Positions 4,164 through 11,423 of a stretch of DNA of 11,423 nucleotides are shown here, piece by piece. The DNA comes from Clostridiales bacterium UBA1738 (GTDB lineage Bacteria > Bacillota > Clostridia > UBA1381): positions 226,189 through 237,611 of the forward strand of contig DCIA01000013.1 in the NCBI GenBank assembly GCA_002315735.1, given 5' to 3'. Made by a program: the position numbers and the translations under genes. Below the pieces are notes generated by a model, which saw only the letters and a program-made list of their open reading frames with translations, had not been told where the DNA came from and did not search any database. Numbering within the stretch: the stretch's first letter is position 1; the number at the start of each line of letters is the position of its first letter.

Positions 4164-6574
4164 CATTTAGCCTCCTTTTTTGCTGCATTAGGCTTATTTG
4201 AAACGTCGCCAAGCCACTTTGTGCCGTCATTCGCCACCGAGTCAGTCATAAACTCACCCATATAAATTTTTCTGCCAATAAAAGCAAACGGAGCTACAAT
4301 AACAGATTTTTCAAAATCTTCTTCCTTAATCTCTGTTGCAAATGAATAGAAATAGCCTTTTCCGCTATCCTTTAATGTTTCAAAATCTGTTGATGTAATT
4401 TCAATTGGGTCTTCTTTTTGAGTATCAGATGTTTTATATATATACATTCCAAATTTATTGTTTTCGCCAAAGGTGTATCCGTCAAAATCTGTCAAAAGAT
4501 TGCTGAATAAAGATGTAAATGCAATGATACCTTCCTTTGTTTCACCGTCAATTTTATCTGCATAGTAGCCTGAGTCAACACTGTTATTAAAAATCGGCTC
4601 ACATAATGTTACTCGGCATTCAGATTCCATCCCGCCGTCGCCATTTGTAGTAATATCACCTTTATGATACACATTCAATCTGTATATTTTTGACGTTTCT
4701 TCTTCTTTATTTATACTGTCCGTGCCATCAAAATCTATTCCGCAGAAATCTTTTAAAATATAATCATTGGAATAATTATTACTACTATTGTATTGGTCAA
4801 TATATGCCTTTTTATATGCAAATCCGACATTGTCCGAAGCGTTATTTTTTCCCTTATTATTGTAAATCTCGGTGTTATTATCAATGATAACATCATTATA
4901 AGACTTTTCATAATCACTAACATCAATATCTTTTGCTGAAAGAGCCATCATCTTTAATGGCTTAGGGCTCATTGAATCATATAATGCGTGTGCTTCCTCG
5001 ATTGTAATCAATCCCTTGCCAATCATGATATTAAAATACTTACCCTCTTGATAATCATATTCCTCTTCTGTCCAAACATCATATGGGTCATACGCATAAA
5101 GTCCGTATTTTTCAATATCCTTTTGAAGTTGTTCTTGGTTAACAGTCAAATCGTCATTAAATTTAAAAATTCTCAAATGGCAATCCACATCATCCGGAAC
5201 AGTTAACATTCCCTCAGCAATACAGTTAAAATCATATTTGGTGTAAAGCGAATAATACTTCACACTATCATTATTGTATTCTACGCTTAAAAGTTCCTCG
5301 TATCTGTTATCTACCGCATTGTAGAAATGCTTACCGATATAATTTTTTGCATTTGCTTTCGAAATTTTGACATATTGCATACTTTCTTTTTCAAAGAAAT
5401 CATGAATATCTACAACCGATATTTTCTTGTTATTTGAAAAATTAAGGGTAAATGATTTACTATAATCGTCCCCTTCAAAAGCATAGAACACCTCTTGATT
5501 GCATAGTTTGCCGGTGTTATGGTCAAAAGTTTTGATTACATCACCTTCATTAATATCCTCAATGTTTTTATATGTGCCGTCCGCTGTTAAAACACCGGTT
5601 CCTTCTGCAAAACAACTCGCTATGTTACAACCTTTAAAAAACGAAGACATTGCCAATCCGCCACCGAATTCCGAAGCGCTGTTTTCTGTAATTATGGTGT
5701 TCTTTATTTCAAGTTTATCTCTTGAAATAGTTGTACCGGAAGAGTCACCATGTTGAGAACAAAAATATGAACCGCTTGCTATAGCTCCGCCACAACCATT
5801 TGCACTGTTATATTTGAAGGTACAACCATTTATTTTACAATCGGCAACATTTAAGAAAATCGCTCCGCCTTCTTTGTCCGCCTTGTTTCCGATAAATTTA
5901 CAGTTATTTATACTAACCGGAATATTTGCAGAACCAAAGGCACTGTAACCACATATCGCCCCGCCGTATCCACTACTGGTAATAGATTCACTTACGCTGT
6001 CTAGGGAAGCAAATATATCAACTCCAACTTCAGTGGAATAATTATCAACAAAGTTAACATTATCTATTATAGTATTTTTAGATGACTTAATTATAATTGC
6101 ATGATTGGTTGCGCCCGTTATAACACCGCCCGAAAGATAATTTTCGCTAACGCTGTCTGTTAGTGTAACTTCGTTATTGTTTACATTATAATAATGTTTT
6201 ACTTCTTCACTGCCGTCTGCCTGTCCGTAAATTTTGACATTAGCATAATTGCATACAGCTATCGAATAATTTCCCATCGTAAGCTTATGTCCGTTTAGGC
6301 AGATGTTAAAATCTGCAGATTCTCCGTAATTCATTGCTCCAAGGACAATATTTCCGGTCAAGGTTAAATCCTTATCTAAATAATAGTTGCCGACAGCCAA
6401 AACGCTTATGACTTCTGAATTTGTGACCACTCCTCCTGAAGATGGTAAAACCTTATCAAAGACAATGTCCCCTACCTTTATCTCTCCATCGGCACTTGCC
6501 GTAATTGCCATTGACGGTATCAATGATAGCACCATTGCCATTGTGAGCATAATGCTTAGAAACTGTTTTTTCAT
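4163..6574 (-). CDS. Secreted beta-helix protein with embedded Hint module
   Basis: This is an 803-residue secreted protein. Residues 1-28 are a signal peptide (MKKQFL, hydrophobic core, cleavage after ASA28). Residues 60-320 form a right-handed beta-helix with Pmp-like turns: GGAI at 204-207, 236-239 and 262-265, and GGGL at 304-307, with NNCKF/NGCTF-type strands between. At Cys321 a Hint module begins (CFAEGTGVLTADG) and ends with its companion segment near 535. Helix-like sequence resumes at 561-585 (DVIIDNNTEIYNNKG, ASDNVGF). Residues 680-780 look like a small beta-sandwich domain found at the C-terminus of clostridial secreted proteins (KFGMYIYKT, GYFYSFATEI, APFAFIGRKIYMGEF). There is no LPXTG motif or C-terminal membrane anchor. 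GAGGT precedes the ATG. Transcription starts from its own promoter, and a 51-aa peptide follows. It may be an adhesin or self-processing surface protein; no toxin domain is recognisable. Confidence 0.85.
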   Translation of the reverse strand: MKKQFLSIMLTMAMVLSLIPSMAITASADGEIKVGDIVFDKVLPSSGGVVTNSEVISVLAVGNYYLDKDLTLTGNIVLGAMNYGESADFNICLNGHKLTMGNYSIAVCNYANVKIYGQADGSEEVKHYYNVNNNEVTLTDSVSENYLSGGVITGATNHAIIIKSSKNTIIDNVNFVDNYSTEVGVDIFASLDSVSESITSSGYGGAICGYSAFGSANIPVSINNCKFIGNKADKEGGAIFLNVADCKINGCTFKYNSANGCGGAIASGSYFCSQHGDSSGTTISRDKLEIKNTIITENSASEFGGGLAMSSFFKGCNIASCFAEGTGVLTADGTYKNIEDINEGDVIKTFDHNTGKLCNQEVFYAFEGDDYSKSFTLNFSNNKKISVVDIHDFFEKESMQYVKISKANAKNYIGKHFYNAVDNRYEELLSVEYNNDSVKYYSLYTKYDFNCIAEGMLTVPDDVDCHLRIFKFNDDLTVNQEQLQKDIEKYGLYAYDPYDVWTEEEYDYQEGKYFNIMIGKGLITIEEAHALYDSMSPKPLKMMALSAKDIDVSDYEKSYNDVIIDNNTEIYNNKGKNNASDNVGFAYKKAYIDQYNSSNNYSNDYILKDFCGIDFDGTDSINKEEETSKIYRLNVYHKGDITTNGDGGMESECRVTLCEPIFNNSVDSGYYADKIDGETKEGIIAFTSLFSNLLTDFDGYTFGENNKFGMYIYKTSDTQKEDPIEITSTDFETLKDSGKGYFYSFATEIKEEDFEKSVIVAPFAFIGRKIYMGEFMTDSVANDGTKWLGDVSNKPNAAKKEAK
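4970..5614 (-). other. Hint (intein/hedgehog-like) module within the 803-aa protein
   Basis: Residues 321-460 carry the Hint signature. Block A is CFAEGTGVLTADG with IEDINEGDVIKTF, starting at the nucleophile Cys321. Block B is VVDIHDFF with His391. The last block is YSLYTKYDFNCIAEGMLTV (441-459). No C-terminal His-Asn plus Cys/Ser/Thr is present, so normal intein splicing is unlikely. Residues 461-535 (LRIFKFND, DIEKYGLYAYDPYD, IGKGLITIEEA) match a companion segment I recall following Hint domains in large clostridial surface proteins. Expected chemistry is an N-S acyl shift at Cys321, giving cleavage or ester/amide transfer. Confidence 0.85.
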
Positions 6575-6614
6575 AATATTACCTCGTTTTCATTATTTTT
6601 ACACATACCGATTA

Positions 6615-6643
6615 ATTTTACATCTAAATTCACAATTTGTCAA
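6615..6643 (-). promoter_or_regulatory. Promoter of the Hint/beta-helix gene
   Basis: TTGACA (6643-6638) and TAAAAT (6620-6615) are 17 bp apart on the minus strand. The predicted start is near 6608, giving a short leader of about 34 bases that contains the GAGGT ribosome binding site (6581-6585). Confidence 0.75.
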
Positions 6644-6706
6644 GTATAATTTTTGGTTTTTTAAGGTTAGGGGATCAAAGGTCGCTTAAATACTTGATTT
6701 TCGCAC

Positions 6707-6746
6707 AAAAAAATATTGGTTAGTCATACCAACCAATATTTTTTTT
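6707..6746 (-). terminator. Terminator of the 1502-aa surface protein gene
   Basis: A perfect 13-bp stem (6709-6721 with 6731-6743, arm AAAAATATTGGTT) encloses a 9-base loop, with A/T runs on both sides. It begins about 10 bases after the TAA of the leftward gene. It separates that gene from the promoter of the next surface-protein gene. Confidence 0.9.
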
Positions 6747-6755
6747 GTAAAAATG

Positions 6756-9700
6756 TTATTTAATAATAGTTACCTCTTGAGTTTTCGCATCCCATTCAAC
6801 TTCTGCGCCAAGCGCTTCAGCAATGAATCGAACCGGAGTATATGTTCTGCTATTTTCAATAAATGCAGGTGAATCAAGTGTAACTTTTTCTCCGTTTACT
6901 GTTACGATTGGCGAACCAATTGGTATTTCAATTACAGTTTTTCCATCTTCACTTGTAATCGTTACAGTTTTTGTTTTTTCATCCCAACCAACTTTTGCAC
7001 CAAGTTTTTCAAATACAAATCTTGCAGGAAGCATTGTTCTTTCTTCTTTTATCACCGGTGCAACGTCATTTATTACGCTTTCACCAAATGCAGATGCTTC
7101 ATTGCTTCCTATTATCATATTAATTGTAAACTTTGAATCCCATTTAAAGCGAGGATAAAGTGTCATTGCACTATTAATTATTGTATCATCAGAAACCTCT
7201 TTTGTTAACGCTTCATCAGAATACCAGCCTGCAAATACTTTTTTGCTTTCTGTTGGTTTTTCAATACTTGATACCTTGCTTCCAACCTGAACATATGTTT
7301 TATCTTTTTGACCTTTTTTGTCAACGGTAATATTTACTGCTTTGGTACTACTTGCACTTTTGCGTTGTCTCCATAATCCATATAATGTCATATCTGAATG
7401 AACACCATCTTCGAAATCCCAACGCACACCATCTTTTTCAATATCTATGTTTTCTTTACCGGCAATATTTCCATTGAAATAGTACCATCCCAAGAAGGAG
7501 AATCCTTCAGATGTAGGGTCTTCAGGTTTTTTTAACTGATTACCTGCTTCTACTTCTTTTTCGTCTAGGATACTATTCTCACCGTCAGCATCGTCTTCAT
7601 TTTCAAAATTAAAGTATCCTAAATCAAATATAACTTTGTATGTTTTTTTATCACCTTCATCGACAACTGTCTTTGCATCATTCAATAAATCATTGTCTTC
7701 AAGGTCGATTGCCGGCTTTAAGTCAACATTTTCTAAGAATTCTTCGCCTTCTTCAGTGTTTTCAATGTAATCTCCAAGATTCATTTCTAAAATCAAATCT
7801 TTATCAACTGTTGGTGGTACAAAACTTTCTAATTGTTCAGGAGAAGTTGCAAAGGATAATTTTAATTCATTTCCTAAGGATTCTTCGCCACTTTCAGTGT
7901 TTTCAACAGCATCTCCCAAATTCATGTTTAAAGTCAAACCTTTACCAACTGTTGTTAGTCCCAAACTTTGTGATTGTCCAAGAGAAGTTGGAGAAAATGT
8001 TTCTATTCCATATTCTGAATAATAATTTGTTTTCTTTGCGGAACTTGAGTTAAATGCACTTTTCAATTTTGAAATGTTACTCTTTGTGTATTGTCCCTCT
8101 TGTCTTGTAGATACCATACCAAACACTTCTACATCAGTACCGTTGTTAAGATTTCTCTCCATCGACGCTACTGCAAGTTTTGGATCAATAAACGATTGAG
8201 AACGAATATCTACACTCTTTTTAACATTTTGTGTATCTTTCCACTTTCTGTAATGTTTATAATGCGATTCATGAACTACTTCTTGTTTTGTTGTATAAGT
8301 CCTATAAGAATATGTATAACATATAGGTGTATATACATAGAAATACGAACATGGTGTTGAATACTTAGGATAGTTATCAGATGTAATATCTGCATATACA
8401 TAACATAATCTATAATATCCGTCACTTCTTGGAATTGACTTAAATGTCAAATTATTCCAATTTACAGGATTAGACTTATTTGCATCAGTACAATAATAAT
8501 ATGTAATTCTAGGATTTTTTACATCCTTTGGCATATTATATAGATTTGGTGTATAGAATTTGCTTACTTTTTCATTACTTGTATCTGTTGTATCATACAA
8601 GTATTCGCCGTAAGGATATCCGTCTGTAAACTTTCCGTTTTTATCCTTCAAACAGCTAATTCTAGCATTCATTTTAGGTTGTTCTACTGTAAATGTATAA
8701 GTTTTTGCAGTAGTTGAGCCATCTTCCCATGAGAAGTTTGACATCGGTGTTACACTAACTGTTTGTGTTCCGGCTGCCGTTCTCTTATTGTTTACAGTAT
8801 TATAAAAGACACCATCGAAATTATAGAGATATCCGCTAACCGCCAAAAATGCCATATATGTTTTTTCCGAGCCGTCTGCCTCGAAATATCTTGGATCTCC
8901 ATATGGAGCCGGAATAGGAAGTGGATTTACAACCAAGCCATCTTCCAATTCAAAATCATCGGAAGTAGGTGTTTCGCCTTCCCAAACGGTATTGTTTTTA
9001 TCTTTTAGTTCAAAAACAATGTTTTGCTTTCCTGCATCTGTTCTCTTATTCGTTGTTCCTTTAACTTGATACCAATCTTTATCTTTTGAATTAATGTATA
9101 GACCGGTATTTTCTGCTGCTGTATAATAGTATCTGATATCTTTATACGGATCAGGTTGAGGTTTTGCAATCACTTTCTTTTCGATTTCAAAAGCGTCTGT
9201 AAACACAAGATCATCTGTTTTTCCGTCTTCCCAAGTATAGTTGTCCTTATCCTTTAACTCTACTTTAACATCTTGCTTTCCTGCATCTGTTCTTTGACCT
9301 GTCGACTCTACAAATTGATACAAGTCTTTATCTTCATTATCTGTCAATTTGTATGTTTGTTCTTTACCTGTAAATGTATATGTATCGGTTCCGACAGTTG
9401 GTTTAGCAACCGGCTTTGCTGTAATCTTAAAGTCTGCTGTAACTGAAACAGGTTCTTTTGTTCCATTAAAAGTTTTCTCAGGAATTTTAAGTGTTGCCTT
9501 ATAACTTCCTACGTTAATCGGAGCAGAGTCAAGTGATTTACCATCTTTATCTTTGTAAGTAACTTCTACTTCTTCTGCACTTTCCTTTTCGAAAAGTTCA
9601 ACACCATCAGGTACATATTCCTCTCCTGAATAAACTGCATCTGAAATCTTTAATGTTATTGTTCTGACATCGCCAACGCACGATTTATCAGCACTTACAC

Positions 9701-11264
9701 AATTTGCAACAACACTGTCTGTTCCTGACTTTTGATAACCATAGTCATGAACGTGATTAATCTTAAATGCGTTCGCAAGTGTTGTACAGCCTTCCATATT
9801 TTGATTTTCTGTCAATACCGCATATATGTAGTAAACACCTGAATCAAGAACATTTACTGCTTCCTTTGTCCATGCTGTTCCATCTTCGTTGCTTTCTTCA
9901 AGATTAAAGAAATATGCAACATCTGTTTTAATTCCTATATCGTTTGTAGGAAGATTTTCATCTTCTTTATCATCAAACTTTCCATAGTTAAATTCTTTTA
10001 CTGACGGAATAGGAAGTGTTTCCCATGTTCTCTTTGTGATTTCGTATTCTTTTGTTAATGTATAGTCTTTTGTTCCGCTAACATCAACTACTGTAACCTT
10101 TACAGTTGCTTTATACTTACCGCAATTTACAGGAGCATCTTTTGACTTTGCATACGATGTTCCGCTTACGCCTTCATAATAAATATCTTCTACTTTGTGA
10201 CCTTGTAATTCCCATTTATCAAGACCTGATAGAGTCGCTTCTATTGGTGATTCTGTAAATTGTGTGTCCTCAGCTGTAAGTTCAAGACTAATTGTTTTAT
10301 CTCCAACGTGTCTGTGCGATGTGTCTTTACATTCAGCAACAACTTTGCTATCCGATACCTTTTCGCTTTGCCAATCATGTGGGTGAACAAATAATTCTAT
10401 ATTCTCAAGGTTAAACTTTGTTGACATCTCTTCACCGGGAGTGTGTGCAATTATTTTTGTAACATCATTGCTGTTCGTTGTTATCGCTGTAACATTGCTT
10501 CCAATTTTAATGTTAGTTCCACCGCTGATGCCACGGCCCCACGAAGCCGCTGCTCTTATAACACCACCATTTATTGTGATATCAGCGGCACCGCTGCCAT
10601 TCCATCCACCACCTATACCTGAAGCTTGTTGTCCTCCACTTGCATAAACAATACCACCATTTATTGTGATATTATTACCGGTGTGCTTTGGAGCGCCGCC
10701 TATTGCCGCTGCACCCAGTCCGGAACTTGCTTTTATTGTTCCACCATTTATAGTAATTGCACCGGAAGAAAGGTTATTTCCATTAATAAGACTATAACCG
10801 TTCCATGAACCATCTGACACAGTTCCGATAGCTGCCGCAGGTGGATTATTGCCACAAGATGCTTGAAGTACACCTGTATTATTTTCCTGTCCAAATATTG
10901 TTAGACTGTTACCCGATGAAACTGTAATACCGGCTTGTGCCCTAAGTGTACAGCCGTCTTTTAAGATAATATTTACATCACCTGTTAAGTTAATTCTTGT
11001 TGCTATGGTAACATTACTATCTACAACATACCAACCGGCAGCTAGTTCTGTGCTTTCTTCGGTTATTGAAGTGTATGTAGTACAACTTTCCGTAGACCAA
11101 GACTTAATACCACTTGAAGGAGTATTAGCCGTATTATATGTTGGTGATAAATACGTTACTTCTTCGCTAGCTTCTACATTTGTGCTAACAGCAATTTGCA
11201 AAAATGAAGTTGCAACCATAGCCAAACTCAAAACTAAACTTAAAAATTTGTTTGTCTTTTTCAT
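6756..11264 (-). CDS. Large secreted cell-wall protein: beta-helix, repeat modules, InlB-like repeats, CuAO-N-type domain
   Basis: This is a 1502-residue surface protein with a signal peptide (cleavage near VEA32-S33) and AAGGGGAG before its ATG. Residues 75-260 form a beta-helix with three ITINGG...GG turns. Residues 320-620 hold Ig/MBG-like beta modules, each ending in segments such as CGKYKATVKV or VGSYKATLKI. Residues 620-860 contain three related units with RT(D/A)AG(K/T)Q and a W-E-D/G motif. Residues 865-1085 are Tyr-rich and unassigned (YRKWKDTQNV, AVASMERNLNNGTD). A 47-residue duplication follows, then two InlB/Flg_new-type repeats (FSFLGWYYFNG near 1256; FAGWYSDEALTKE near 1345). 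Residues 1380-1502 are a copper-amine-oxidase-N-terminal-type domain (MLPARFVFEKLGAKVGWD, TYTPVRFIAEALGAEVEWD). In clostridia that domain is not an oxidase; it is often a wall-associated end piece. Likely an adhesin or matrix protein. It has its own promoter and terminator. Confidence 0.88.
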   Translation of the reverse strand: MKKTNKFLSLVLSLAMVATSFLQIAVSTNVEASEEVTYLSPTYNTANTPSSGIKSWSTESCTTYTSITEESTELAAGWYVVDSNVTIATRINLTGDVNIILKDGCTLRAQAGITVSSGNSLTIFGQENNTGVLQASCGNNPPAAAIGTVSDGSWNGYSLINGNNLSSGAITINGGTIKASSGLGAAAIGGAPKHTGNNITINGGIVYASGGQQASGIGGGWNGSGAADITINGGVIRAAASWGRGISGGTNIKIGSNVTAITTNSNDVTKIIAHTPGEEMSTKFNLENIELFVHPHDWQSEKVSDSKVVAECKDTSHRHVGDKTISLELTAEDTQFTESPIEATLSGLDKWELQGHKVEDIYYEGVSGTSYAKSKDAPVNCGKYKATVKVTVVDVSGTKDYTLTKEYEITKRTWETLPIPSVKEFNYGKFDDKEDENLPTNDIGIKTDVAYFFNLEESNEDGTAWTKEAVNVLDSGVYYIYAVLTENQNMEGCTTLANAFKINHVHDYGYQKSGTDSVVANCVSADKSCVGDVRTITLKISDAVYSGEEYVPDGVELFEKESAEEVEVTYKDKDGKSLDSAPINVGSYKATLKIPEKTFNGTKEPVSVTADFKITAKPVAKPTVGTDTYTFTGKEQTYKLTDNEDKDLYQFVESTGQRTDAGKQDVKVELKDKDNYTWEDGKTDDLVFTDAFEIEKKVIAKPQPDPYKDIRYYYTAAENTGLYINSKDKDWYQVKGTTNKRTDAGKQNIVFELKDKNNTVWEGETPTSDDFELEDGLVVNPLPIPAPYGDPRYFEADGSEKTYMAFLAVSGYLYNFDGVFYNTVNNKRTAAGTQTVSVTPMSNFSWEDGSTTAKTYTFTVEQPKMNARISCLKDKNGKFTDGYPYGEYLYDTTDTSNEKVSKFYTPNLYNMPKDVKNPRITYYYCTDANKSNPVNWNNLTFKSIPRSDGYYRLCYVYADITSDNYPKYSTPCSYFYVYTPICYTYSYRTYTTKQEVVHESHYKHYRKWKDTQNVKKSVDIRSQSFIDPKLAVASMERNLNNGTDVEVFGMVSTRQEGQYTKSNISKLKSAFNSSSAKKTNYYSEYGIETFSPTSLGQSQSLGLTTVGKGLTLNMNLGDAVENTESGEESLGNELKLSFATSPEQLESFVPPTVDKDLILEMNLGDYIENTEEGEEFLENVDLKPAIDLEDNDLLNDAKTVVDEGDKKTYKVIFDLGYFNFENEDDADGENSILDEKEVEAGNQLKKPEDPTSEGFSFLGWYYFNGNIAGKENIDIEKDGVRWDFEDGVHSDMTLYGLWRQRKSASSTKAVNITVDKKGQKDKTYVQVGSKVSSIEKPTESKKVFAGWYSDEALTKEVSDDTIINSAMTLYPRFKWDSKFTINMIIGSNEASAFGESVINDVAPVIKEERTMLPARFVFEKLGAKVGWDEKTKTVTITSEDGKTVIEIPIGSPIVTVNGEKVTLDSPAFIENSRTYTPVRFIAEALGAEVEWDAKTQEVTIIK
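7716..7952 (-). repeat. Tandem 47-residue (141-bp) duplication
   Basis: Residues 1105-1136 and 1152-1183 align: TLNMNLGDAVENTESGEES with ILEMNLGDYIENTEEGEEF. The DNA copies are offset by exactly 141 bp, for example CTAAGAATTCTTCGCC at 7733 and CTAAGGATTCTTCGCC at 7874. The duplicated stretch is acidic and lies in a linker before the InlB-like repeats. Confidence 0.85.
8685..9407 (-). repeat. Three related ~82-87-residue surface modules
   Basis: These encode residues 620-860. Each unit has a Tyr-rich part, then RTDAGKQDVKVELKDKDN (658), RTDAGKQNIVFELKDKNN (741) or RTAAGTQTVSVTPMSN (828), then a Trp-Glu motif. The spacing is 83 and 87 residues. The first two are close copies; the third is diverged. 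They look like MBG/YDG-type beta modules. Confidence 0.8.
10518..10757 (-). repeat. Three tandem beta-helix turns with near-identical DNA boxes
   Basis: These encode residues 170-249, each turn starting ITINGG(T/I/V). In DNA the box CCACCATTTATTGTGATAT recurs at 10564 and 10654 (exactly 90 bp apart), and a diverged copy follows at 10741 (87 bp). The conserved boxes indicate fairly recent unit duplication or gene conversion. Confidence 0.85.
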
Positions 11265-11364
11265 TTTTCTCTCCCCTTAAAAAATATTTGGAAGCAAACT
11301 GAATAGGTACTTCCCTAAAAAATCGCAAACGAGAAACTGATATTTGATATATAACATTTCTCTC
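11265..11364 (-). promoter_or_regulatory. About 100-base 5' leader of the surface protein gene, weak hairpin
   Basis: The predicted leader contains GGAAG and CTTCC arms (11290-11314) around a 15-base loop, followed by an AU-rich run and the ribosome binding site. GTTTGC occurs twice. I recognise no known riboswitch class. It may be only an ordinary leader. Confidence 0.3.
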
Positions 11365-11370
11365 TACTTT

Positions 11371-11399
11371 ATTATATCCAATAATTATAATAAAGTCAA
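11371..11399 (-). promoter_or_regulatory. Promoter of the 1502-aa surface protein gene
   Basis: TTGACT (11399-11394) and a perfect TATAAT (11376-11371) are 17 bp apart on the minus strand. The predicted start is near 11364, about 100 bases before the ATG. Confidence 0.8.
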
Positions 11400-11423
11400 T
11401 CAAAAATAGCAATATTATTTGAT

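Noticed and set aside
4970..5614. Canonical protein-splicing intein
   Set aside because: The C-terminal His-Asn and following Cys/Ser/Thr are missing after the last block, so ligation of flanks is not expected; a Hint module with cleavage or transfer chemistry fits better.
6631..6643. Operator-like CACAATTTGTC near the -35 of the Hint gene promoter
   Set aside because: One core base differs from CAC-N5-GTG and the site is single; with such AT-rich DNA this is likely chance.
6756..7130. Real copper amine oxidase activity
   Set aside because: Only the N-terminal-type domain is present, without a catalytic domain; in clostridial surface proteins it is a structural or wall-associated end piece.
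7640..8053. 137-aa forward frame opposite the duplicated linker
   Set aside because: Its apparent internal repeats simply mirror the 141-bp duplication on the coding strand, and no promoter or ribosome binding site supports it.
11265..11364. Riboswitch in the surface protein leader
   Set aside because: No conserved core of a class I know, such as cyclic-di-GMP-I, is present; only a weak 5-bp hairpin can be drawn.
11185..11412. 75-aa leftward frame overlapping the start of the surface protein gene
   Set aside because: It covers the promoter, leader and signal-peptide codons in another frame and shows no protein-like composition.

Overview
The window looks like a low-GC Gram-positive chromosome, most likely a member of the Clostridia. 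The evidence is AT-rich DNA, strong AGGAGG-type ribosome binding sites, TTGACA/TATAAT promoters, and large secreted proteins with InlB-like repeats and a copper-amine-oxidase-N-terminal-type cell-wall domain. No rRNA, tRNA, CRISPR array, transposase or integrase is visible.

Left part (about 1-3930): a small phage-derived locus. An S24-peptidase (LexA/CI-like) repressor gene at 3253-3897 (+) faces a leftward operon. That operon holds a 65-aa zinc-ribbon protein, a sigma4-like phage late-regulator-type protein, a short gene resembling only the C-terminal end of a Gp37-like baseplate protein, a 255-aa tail-associated protein, and a BppU-like baseplate/fibre gene with 17 collagen-like Gly-X-Y triplets that runs off the left edge. 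The two promoters are divergent, and each carries a 13-bp dyad (core CAC-N5-GTG) in its 17-bp spacer. Two further copies lie between the promoters and just downstream of the leftward start. I infer that the repressor controls both directions and is inactivated by RecA-stimulated self-cleavage at Cys97-Gly98. Replication, packaging, head and most tail genes are missing between the regulator and the baseplate fragment. The locus is therefore either a deleted prophage or a pared-down, DNA-damage-inducible fibre cassette.

Middle (3896-6643): a perfect 11-bp hairpin with T-runs on both sides separates the repressor from a convergent leftward unit. From its own promoter that unit makes an 803-aa secreted beta-helix protein interrupted by a Hint (intein/hedgehog-type) module, followed by a translationally coupled 51-aa peptide.

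Right part (6707-11423): a 1502-aa secreted surface protein, also leftward, with its own TTGACT-N17-TATAAT promoter and a terminator right after the stop codon. It has an N-terminal beta-helix, repeated beta-sandwich-like modules, a recent 47-residue duplication, two InlB-like repeats and a C-terminal wall-associated domain. The two surface proteins form separate transcription units and probably belong to the host, not to the phage locus.
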